A stretch of DNA of 64,000 nt from Circinella umbellata. Taxonomy: Eukaryota; Mucoromycota; Mucoromycetes; Mucorales; Lichtheimiaceae. Of the stretch, positions 54,855 to 63,000 are shown piece by piece. The position numbers and the translations under genes are program-made. The stretch lies in contig JAIWNF010000008.1 of the NCBI GenBank assembly GCA_025093555.1, positions 434,001 through 498,000 of the forward strand, written 5' to 3'. Position 1 is the stretch's first letter, and each line of letters starts with the position of its first letter. Below the pieces are notes generated by a model that saw only the letters and a program-made list of their open reading frames with translations, searched no databases and was not told where the DNA came from.

Positions 54855-56058
54855 TGTTGTATCCAATACATATTATTCATAAAGATAATTATTTGTCATT
54901 TTAATTATTAAAGTATAGCATATCTTTAATTATGCTTTGCTGACATTTCATGTATTTCCCTATTTGGACCATGATTTATAAGAACACAGAAGTCCATCTT
55001 CTATAATGACATAAGATAACAGCTGCATAGATATATCATATCATTAAACGCTCAAAGTCTAATCTTAATATCATTAATCTTATATTCATAGTTCACATGG
55101 CCATGACAAATATAAATCTTAAGCACACACATATCAATATAACCCACTGATAATAAGATTTATATAAATATGGTACATTCTGTCTTAACCATCAAAATAA
55201 TTTGAATCCCGATGTAAAAACTTGATCACTATGAAATATTTTTGACATCAAGTAATCAATATTCTGGCACATGGAACGTGTTTATTTTTGTATTTTAAAT
55301 CTATCGCTCGTTTTCTTTTTTAAAAAAACTTATTTTTCATTGAGTTCATAGCCTTCAAAGTTTTGTCGGAATGTGAAAGTTTACTAAGCAAACCTGAAAA
55401 TTAAACATAATGATTATGAGGGAGATGAGATGGCAAAAGCAGTGTGTAACGGTAAATAGCTAATGGGTAATAAATTATCCGCTAGTACCTATTTGTCAGT
55501 AAATAAAATATACATTCTATCCACTTAAAATTGAAATTCGAAGATACTACAATCATTATTGGCGTTATATCTATGTATATAATGATATAAAAGATGGAAA
55601 AGAAGCATATAAACTGGTCGAAAAGTTCACCATAAACCAGGTCTTCATGATTAACATGCTTTTTTTTCATTTTTTTCCTTTTTTTTATATGTATCTTCTT
55701 ATTATCCTCTGATATTTTTTTTCTCCTAATCTTCTTTTTTCCTTTTTATTTTCTTTATACATTATATATATATTTTCTTTTCTATTGCCTTGAAATTTTT
55801 CAATAAAACAATAAAACTAGGTCACACTTTGACCATTATTATATGTTGCATATGGGACTTGATACCCTTAACCATAGATGTAATATTAACCGACGGGATT
55901 TAAAATATTTTTAATTTTGGACAAATGACAGTTTAAGACAGAATGCACCATAGAGATAATATTTTATTTTAATAAACATCAGTTCAATTATTGTTCTTTT
56001 GGGTCTCGTTGACTTTTTAACGTCTCTTTTATTTCATTAAATTTCTATTGATATAACT
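54855..56058. mobile_element. solo LTR, copy 2, carrying a MITE
   Basis: This is the same family as 48656-49076, with matching sequence at 54855-55170 and 55953-56058. A 780-bp MITE sits between. Flanks tcata (left) and tcaca (right) agree in four of five positions, as for an old duplication. The RT reading frame resumes past the right end. The two copies differ by scattered substitutions, so they are separate insertions. Confidence 0.75.
55171..55950. mobile_element. 780-bp MITE, TA target duplication, Tc1/mariner-like
   Basis: Terminal inverted repeats TGGTACATTCTGTCTTAA and TTAAGACAGAATGCACCA differ at one position. The element is flanked by TA on each side, and the empty target is visible in the other LTR copy (ataaatagagataa). 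No transposase frame exists inside, so it is non-autonomous. Insertion at TA is typical of Tc1/mariner-type elements, but the superfamily is inferred from TA alone. Confidence 0.9.
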
Positions 56059-56360
56059 CACAGTTAAAGGTATTAAATCACATATTTAGCAGATAGATAG
56101 TAGTAATATTGATACGTTTCGGTCGTATCGTGTTAAAAAATGAATAAAAAGTAATATAATTCCGAGTATATGACTCAAGGAAAAGGATAAGTTAAAATAA
56201 ATAACTTATAAAAATAAAAGAGTTTGGTTAATTTATAACCAACAAAATAAATCAATCCCGATTGTAGGGAGAAAATAGAAAATAATGGTGAGTGAACCAA
56301 GTAGTTTATTAACTTTGTAAACTTAGTAGAACTAAAGATTTAATTAAGGAAGAAAGATGT

Positions 56361-56370
56361 CTTATTTATA
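56361..56370 (-). promoter_or_regulatory. TATA box in the LTR
   Basis: TATAAATAAG on the minus strand lies about 90 bp downstream of the 19-bp repeats, the expected place for a core promoter inside U3. Confidence 0.6.
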
Positions 56371-56456
56371 CTAATTTCTATCTATCTATCCTAAGTTGAT
56401 AATTGGCTGAAATCTTGAGTATTAGTAACTTGCACTTGTAACAGTTACTTGCAAGT

Positions 56457-56513
56457 GTTGCAATTACTTGTAAAGGTTGCAATTACTTGTAAATGTTGCA
56501 ATTACTTGTACGT
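56457..56513. repeat. three 19-bp tandem repeats in U3, enhancer-like
   Basis: Units GTTGCAATTACTTGTAAAG, then two near copies. Similar TTGCAA/ACATG motifs are present in the spacer upstream of the extra ORF (57460-57520), so both places may bind the same factor. Confidence 0.75.
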
Positions 56514-56748
56514 GTACCCCTTACTGGTTTAGGTAACATTCACGAGTGCGTGTAGCAATTATCCTGGTTATCTTTAACAGTTGGTACGGTCTGAATGGAA
56601 CACAATATTTATGATAAATACTTCTTTATTTGTTGAATAATTATAATAATGGGATATGATTGATGTTGATAATTTGGAAGGTGATAATATATATAATAAT
56701 TAATAAAGAGAAAGAGAAAAAAACAAGGGTAACATATCCCCGCACTTT

Positions 56749-57333
56749 TTAAGGTTCGACGTCCTGGTGAACGAGATGATGTGGGAACCCTGCAGAGACC
56801 AGAGTATTATAGTAAGAGTTAACCATTGCGTGCAATTTTGTGTCGGCCGTAATGTAGCTATCATGTAAGTGTTTCTTTATATATTCATGAATAGCCTTGT
56901 ACCTAGCAGATTCATCCGGGAGTGTCCACAATGTAGAAACTAGGCGCACTGCGATCCGGTTGGCAAGTAGGCGTCTGGCGGTTTCCAAGTCTTCCTGTGC
57001 TTGTTGTCTTGTCAAATGTGCGTTTACGCATTCTTGAATCAAATCGAAAAAAAATGATTTTTCAACTATTTTTTCCTTGTGTAATGCTTGTTTTGTTGGG
57101 GGAAGGTACTTAGGATCATAGGTTCGGAACAACATATGGCCTCCATTATTGATTGTAAGAACTGGTAGATTGGATGCTTTTTTGTTATTCCAAATAGTCT
57201 CATGGTGATGGTGATATACATTTTGTACTTGTGTATCCCAGCCAGACATTTCTTCTTTGATCGAGGTTGCTGATGTACTATCGGAAGACACGGATTGATT
57301 GCTGAGTGAATAGGTAGTAGATGAGGTGGACAT
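56749..57333 (-). CDS. extra 194-residue ORF of the Ty3-type element, function unknown
   Basis: An intact ATG-started frame lies between the integrase and the polypurine tract/LTR, ending 15 bp before the LTR. It is Ser/Thr-rich in the first 25 residues, has HHHH near residue 41, and a helical C-terminal half (about residues 90-190) with KKHLHD, ARRLLANRIAVRLV and LHAMVNSYYNTLV segments. No membrane segment, zinc motif or catalytic motif is seen, and I recognise no family. Retroviruses and a few LTR elements carry an extra gene in this position (env or accessory), but nothing here looks like an envelope. It may be an accessory protein or a captured host gene. Confidence 0.7.
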   Translation of the reverse strand: MSTSSTTYSLSNQSVSSDSTSATSIKEEMSGWDTQVQNVYHHHHETIWNNKKASNLPVLTINNGGHMLFRTYDPKYLPPTKQALHKEKIVEKSFFFDLIQECVNAHLTRQQAQEDLETARRLLANRIAVRLVSTLWTLPDESARYKAIHEYIKKHLHDSYITADTKLHAMVNSYYNTLVSAGFPHHLVHQDVEP

Positions 57334-57993
57334 GATTTTATAAGTTTAAGAAAAATATAAAGCTATATTATAATTGATTGATAAAAATTTCGAGGTATTC
57401 AGAAGGGTATTTATATTGTAATGTCTTTGATTTTGAGAGGGATAATTTTGTTAGAAGTGATGGTTCTTGCAACAAGTACATGTTTTTGCAACGGTTACAT
57501 GTTTTTGCAATGTTTGCAATTTTCTTCTTTTTGGGAAATGTCTGCATGAAGTCATGGCAGGTACAGTTATTGTCAGTTTAGTAAAACTTTTATATCTTAT
57601 TTTTATTTTTGTGATAATTATGATGATGATTTTGTATTATTTGTTTATATTTCTTCAGTTACATATACTAATATGTATATATTCTTTTATTATTATTATT
57701 ATTATTATTATTTTTTTTTTTTTTTTTTTTTTTTTTTTATTAGTGGAAAAATAATTTATAAGCTGAAAAATAAATAAGTAAATATAATGAATTTAGAAAG
57801 ATTATAGTGATATTTATGTCCATAATCTGGAGAAAAGACGGCGAATAGTATTATTACTATTAGTGACTAATTTGTGCGGGAGGTTATTGGCTTTTAGAAT
57901 TTCCTTTAGCCCTTCAGATCTTCTTCTGTGACAGAGGTTTCTTAAGTTCTTTTTGTTAGTTATATCCGCCACTAATTGTTCTGCTAATCTTGC
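57334..57993. other. spacer between integrase and extra ORF
   Basis: This 660-bp block has no frame in the element direction. It holds an (ATT)n run then about 30 T (57688-57740) and TTGCAA/ACATG repeats (57473-57520). It could be an internal promoter for the extra ORF. Confidence 0.5.
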
Positions 57994-59631
57994 TCAATGT
58001 TGCGCAATATTCTTCCGGTAGTTTTCATATCTAGAATATTCTAAATATAATTGGATAGTTTTAGGAGATAATGAAAGATCTTGCAGATGATTATTTCCTT
58101 CTTCAACTGTCATTGTAGTCAAGGAATCATTCGTTGCTTGATGGTTATTTGTATCTCCTTCTATTAAAGATAAAAGAAAATTGTCATCAATATCTTGTAT
58201 CGGGAAAGAATTATCTTGTAACAATTTATATATTTCTTCTGAAGTAACAATAGTCGGATCCCATGGTAACTGTTCCAGGTTGGAGTCTTGGTTTAAAGTA
58301 TTTAATTGGTCAGACATTTGTTTTGAAGACGATAATGACGGTTGAGATTGTACGTCTGGTAGCTTATATATACGCATTCGATTTCCATGGGTGCTGCCAT
58401 TTAACACAACACCTTTGAGCGTTTTCAATTGATAACCACTTCTTTGGTTTGCTTTATGAACTATGTATGGTCCTAGCCAAGTTTCTTCCAACTTTCCTGA
58501 CCAAGATGTCTCGATTGCATTGTTATACACTTGTACAATATCTCCTATGTGGAAAGGCGGCTGCATCAAGTGCTTTTTCTTGCCTAATATTTTTCGCTCT
58601 ATCATGGCTTTCTGATTTTTCTGAGATGCTTTTATTGAAGCATCTGCCTTTTTTCGTACTTTTTGAAGTAGTTCGATTTGCATTTTTATTTTGTTAACAA
58701 GTTGATCATCAGACCATTTTTCATTGATTATGCCTTCTTTAGTCTTTTCTGTTATTCTATCAAACGGAGTTAATGCTTCTCTTCCATACAGTAGATAGAA
58801 GGGTGTTTGCTTTGTTGTTTCTTGTATTATGGTACGATATGCGAATAGTGCAGCTGGAAGGTATGAACACCAGTCATCTTTTTCATGTTTTGATCTTTTC
58901 TTAAGCATCTGTCCAAGACTTCTGTCGAAACGCTCTACTAGACCTTGTGTTTGGCTTCTGTAGGGACTTCCCCTGCGCCATTCTATGGAAAATTGATTGC
59001 AGACTTCTTCGACCAATTTGTTCGCAAAAGGCAGTCCATTATCAGTGATTACAATAGCTGGACATCCATGTCGACAAATTACATCCTCATATAAAAAGAG
59101 GGCTACTTCTGTTGCATTTGCATATCGAAGGGCTTTTGCTTCCACCCATTTTGTAAAATAATCAATGGCGACAATAACATATCGGTTACCCGACCGGGAT
59201 GGTCGAAAATGTTTGATATCCATGACTATTTGATACCATGGTTCTGGTTTTACAGGTATAGGATGTAATAATTCGTTCAGAATTGGTTTTCCCTGTTTTT
59301 GACAACGATCACATCGGGAAATAATATTCTTTATGTCTTGCTTCATGTTTTCCCAATAGTAACGTCTAGCTATTTTATGATATGTATTGTGGAATGCAAA
59401 GTGGCCACCCATTGGATGAAAATGGTAAGTCCAAATAGCATTATCTGATTCTGCTTTATTTAACACTAGACGAGGATTATTATCTTTGTGTCTTCGATAA
59501 AGTCGATTATTATACACAAAATAATGTTTGCTTTGTGTGTCCAAATATCTCTGTTGTTGTCGAGTAATACCTGAGGGGTATTCTAAGGTCTCTAAATAAT
59601 ATTGTAGTAAAGATGCCTTTGTGGGGTCCAT
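57994..59631 (-). CDS. integrase ORF of Ty3-type element (separate frame)
   Basis: 545 codons from an ATG at 59629-59631. The N-terminal HHCC finger is present (HFHPMGGH ... CDRCQKQ, about residues 70-113). The DDE core follows: D in VMDIKHF, D in VITDNGLPF, E in GLVERFDRS. A GPY/F-type C-terminal module has EETWLGPYIVHKA. No chromodomain is seen. Unlike the usual Ty3 layout, the integrase is not fused to RT-RNase H but starts at its own ATG, 3 nt after the stop of the small hydrophobic frame. The frame is intact, so the element may be recent. Confidence 0.9.
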   Translation of the reverse strand: MDPTKASLLQYYLETLEYPSGITRQQQRYLDTQSKHYFVYNNRLYRRHKDNNPRLVLNKAESDNAIWTYHFHPMGGHFAFHNTYHKIARRYYWENMKQDIKNIISRCDRCQKQGKPILNELLHPIPVKPEPWYQIVMDIKHFRPSRSGNRYVIVAIDYFTKWVEAKALRYANATEVALFLYEDVICRHGCPAIVITDNGLPFANKLVEEVCNQFSIEWRRGSPYRSQTQGLVERFDRSLGQMLKKRSKHEKDDWCSYLPAALFAYRTIIQETTKQTPFYLLYGREALTPFDRITEKTKEGIINEKWSDDQLVNKIKMQIELLQKVRKKADASIKASQKNQKAMIERKILGKKKHLMQPPFHIGDIVQVYNNAIETSWSGKLEETWLGPYIVHKANQRSGYQLKTLKGVVLNGSTHGNRMRIYKLPDVQSQPSLSSSKQMSDQLNTLNQDSNLEQLPWDPTIVTSEEIYKLLQDNSFPIQDIDDNFLLSLIEGDTNNHQATNDSLTTMTVEEGNNHLQDLSLSPKTIQLYLEYSRYENYRKNIAQH

Positions 59632-59634
59632 GAT

Positions 59635-59976
59635 TTAATATAGTGTTACAATATACAAGTGTTGTTGTTTATTTATCGTTTTGCTGATAGTCTGTGTTAC
59701 TGTTTGTAAAAGTGCTGCTGTTTGTAAAAGTGGTACTAAAAATATCTTGTGATCGATTATGTTGTATTGTTCCAAGTTGTTGTGTTTTCGTTGCTTTTGT
59801 TTTGTTTTGTTTTTGTTTGGTAGATCGACGGAATGTTTTGAAAATATGTATGTGTAAATAATTATATAAAAAAGGATTTGTGATATGGAAATAATAGTGA
59901 TAGGTAATATAAAAAAAAATCCAAAGAAAAAATTATCAGGATGGCCTGATGATGTATTGTAAGCTTTTATTGACAT
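59635..59976 (-). CDS. small hydrophobic ORF between RNase H and integrase, 113 residues
   Basis: An ATG-started frame (59974-59976) lies 27 nt after the stop of the RT-RNase H frame and ends 3 nt before the integrase ATG. Residues about 15-45 are strongly hydrophobic (FFFGFFFILPITIISISQIL), a probable membrane segment. The rest is Lys/Asn/Gln/Thr-rich. It is in the same frame as both neighbours, but a TAG (60004-60006) and a TGA four codons on separate it from RNase H. I do not recognise it. It may be a real small protein, a spacer, or an intron remnant. Confidence 0.5.
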   Translation of the reverse strand: MSIKAYNTSSGHPDNFFFGFFFILPITIISISQILFYIIIYTYIFSKHSVDLPNKNKTKQKQRKHNNLEQYNIIDHKIFLVPLLQTAALLQTVTQTISKTINKQQHLYIVTLY

Positions 59977-60003
59977 CCTCAATGCTGGTCAGTACATTGT
60001 TTT

Positions 60004-63000
60004 CTAATAGCCAAGACGACTAAGAAAATCTGCATTTTTATTTGCTTTTCCTGGTCTATATTTGATTTCAAAGGAGTATTCGGATAGAATCGTTATCCAT
60101 CTTGCGATAATTCCTTCTGGTCTAGGTGTATTAAGTAAACCTTTGAGAGCTGAATGATCAGTAATAACTGTAAACTTTTTTCCGAGTAAATATGGTCTCA
60201 GAGTCTTTATTCCCCATATTACTGCTAGACATTCTAATTTGGAAATTCCATAATTTTTTTCGTTGGGTGATAATCCTCTGCTTGCATAAAGGATTACACG
60301 TTCTCGATTATCTTGGTCATGCTGCGCCAGAATGATCCCGAGTCCATCGCGGGATGCATCTGATATAATCGTAAATGGCTTATCAAAGTTCGGACGGATC
60401 AAAATAGGACTACTGCATAGTGCAGCTTTTAAGGATTCAAATGCTTTTGTCGTTTCAGGTCCCCAAGGTGGTCGTTTTGATTCTGACTTCATTTGATCAT
60501 GTAACGGGCGAGCAATTGCGGCGAAGCCTTTTATAAATCTTCTATAATATGAACATAAGCCAATAAAACTTCTAATTTGGGTAACTGTCTGTGGACGGGG
60601 ATAGTTGGCAATTTTCTTGATTTTTTCAGAGTCTGTTTGTAAGCCTTCTGGCGTTATGATATAGCCAAGGAATTGAAGTTTTTCTTTGTAGAATGAACAT
60701 TTTCGAGGGTTCAAAATAAGTCCGGTGTATTTAATACAGGCAAATACTTTGGAGAGATCATGAAGATGTTGCTTATGATCTGATGAGTATACGTTGAGAT
60801 CATCTATATAGGCTACTAAACATTTGTTTATAAGTGGTCTAAAAGCATTATCTACTAATTGTTGGAAAGTAGCAGGTGCATTTGTTAATCCCATAGGCAT
60901 TTTTAAAAATTCAAACGAGCCTAGCCTTGAGCAGAAAGATGTTTTTTCTATTGAATTATGTTTATCTGACATAGGAATGTTGTAAAAGCCTGATGACATG
61001 TCGAGAGCTGAGAATACGGACGCAGATCCTAAGGAGTCAAGAAGCTCATCGATTCTTGGAATGTTATAATTGTCAGTACGCGTAATTTTGTTGAGTTTTC
61101 TAAAGTCGATAACTAGGCGATAATCGTAATTGTTATCATTATCATTGATGTTGCTGTCTTTGTTATTGTTGTTTTCAACGACTTTATCTTCTTGGAGATT
61201 ATTATTGTATTTCTTTTTTCGAACCATTAATATGGGTGAGGCCCAAGGACTACAAGATGGTCGAATAATACCCATCTTGCAAAAACGGTCTAATTCCTTT
61301 TTTAAATATTCAAGTTCAGTTGGACTCATACGATAAGGACGCTGACGGATAGGAGCAACGTCTTCTATTATGATTTCATGACTGATTCTGTTGGTGTATC
61401 CTATAGTTTGTTTATCCCAATCAAATATATCTTGATATTGTCTTATAAGCGCAAGAAATTCTTGTTTCAAATTATTTTCTAGTTGTCCGACTTCTATTTG
61501 GTCAAGTTGGAATTTTGAAAGAGGCTTCTGCATGGAAGGAATATTATTGAGGAAGAGCTTCATTTTTTCATCATCTTGCGATAGTTCGTACCCTTGAGTA
61601 TCTGATGTAATTGGGATTAACTCTCCTAATAGGATACCAGGTTTTATTATATATTCCTCTTTTTCGGACATGTTGATAATAGAAAAGCGATATGTCAAAT
61701 CGGATGGATATAATATCCCACAGTAAACTTCAATAAAATTTGGAAGTGATGCCGTTAATTCAAATATAAATGTATTGGCAGATCTACATTTATGTGGAAC
61801 TGGAATTTCGTATGTTTGGTAAGAAGATATTGCTATTGTTACTGTTTCTCTAGTTATGACTTGTAATATATCTTCGTGCAGATCTAATTCTAACGGATGT
61901 GAAGTTTCAATCATTGGATAGAGTTCATCTTCAAACCAATATTCGTTAGCAAGCATTTCCTCCAATATAGGGCTTGTAATATCGGAATCGGTAGAACTGT
62001 CATCTGATAAAGACTCGGTTTCGGATCCTTCACTGGATTCTTCTTCAGATAAGTCTGACGGCTGATCATCTATTGATATGCTACTATTGGATCTTGGTCC
62101 TAATGATTCTTCTGTTTTTCGTTCATAAGAAATGGGAATTGATCTTATTTTTCCATGGTTGATCCACAATTTTCTGGTTTGATAATCTATTTTTGCACGA
62201 GCAATTTTGAGCCAATCGTTTCCAATTATAATATCGGCTGGTGAAGTTGGTAGTAATTCAATTGATATCGGTACAGGGTCTATATCGTTAGGTTTTAATG
62301 GAACATTGTTGATAATACCCAATGAAGCGTGCCTATCACCATTTCCTAACATGAAAACTGCTGTTGAAGGTTCATGTATTTTTAATTTAAGTTGCTGAGC
62401 TAACTTCTGTGACATACAAGTTTTCGAGGCACCGCTGTCAATCAATGTACGTATAGGAATTGTATATAAAGTAAATATAGCGTATAAAGCTGTTGTGTGG
62501 TGAAATTGTTTTGGGTAATCATCCAAAACTGCAAGAGTTCGGGCTGTCTTACAAGTACTAGAGAATTGACGACGAAGGGATGGAGCCAAACGTAAGAGTT
62601 GTCCAAAACTGATATCAGCAGTTCGGTTTAAGATATCGGTTGAGACGTTATAAGGTTCCTTCCTTATAATACTTTTTGTTATGTCTGTCATTTTTTTGGT
62701 ATTTTTCTGTATAGCAGTTTTATTATCTTTTTGTGTAACTGTACCCGATTTAATAGTCGATTGTTTGGGTTTAGTAAATGTTACATTTTTGGTTTTGTCA
62801 AAAGAGTTTAAAGGGGGTTGAGAAAAATTTTTGTTTAATTTTTTTGTTTCTTCTTCGTTTGGAGGCGAGTCAATATCCATATTATTGCTATTTCGTATCT
62901 CTGTCCATTGGTTTCCAGTAATATTTTGTGTTTTATTTAAAGTCGATTCTCCGAAAGTAGATGCCAGACCAGTTGTGGGTAGTGGTGGAGGTGGTAATGG

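Larger units (their letters stand above)
50421..56125 (+). mobile_element. decayed Ty3-like LTR retrotransposon, nested target of later insertions
   Basis: Gag, zinc knuckle, aspartic protease and reverse transcriptase follow in that order on the plus strand, all broken by stops. The order protease-RT and the LDLQNGYHHLEL type RT place it in Ty3/gypsy. A TGG-TAGTGACAGC stretch near 50372 could be a primer-binding site. The RT is split by a 1.1-kb insertion (about 53597-54690) and again by a solo LTR carrying a MITE (54855-56058). Its own LTRs were not identified. The right side is cut at about 56130 by the intact minus-strand element. Confidence 0.75.
56131..56734 (-). mobile_element. 3' LTR of the minus-strand Ty3-type element
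   Basis: Read on the minus strand it starts TGTTACCC and ends TTTTTTAACA, giving TGTTA...TAACA ends. A purine-rich tract AAAAAGTGCGGGGATA lies just before it. Inside are three 19-bp repeats, then a TATA box (TATAAATAAG at 56361-56370), the order expected of U3. The 5 bp beyond its end, tatcg, should be repeated at the other side of the element beyond the window. The 5' LTR is not in the window. Confidence 0.75.

Noticed and set aside
48656..56058. One LTR retrotransposon bounded by the repeats at 48656 and 54855
   Set aside because: The two repeats have their own near target duplications, the RT frame resumes past the second, and a LINE fragment lies inside. Two solo LTRs explain this better.
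59635..60006. Programmed readthrough of the TAG at the end of RNase H into the integrase
   Set aside because: A second in-frame stop (TGA) follows four codons later, and TAA precedes the integrase ATG. Three stops make simple readthrough unlikely, although reinitiation is still possible.
61130..61336. Plus-strand frames opposite the Ty3 polyprotein (also near 62207, 62831 and 63051)
   Set aside because: They lie antisense to a strongly coding frame with intact RT motifs and have no domain of their own.
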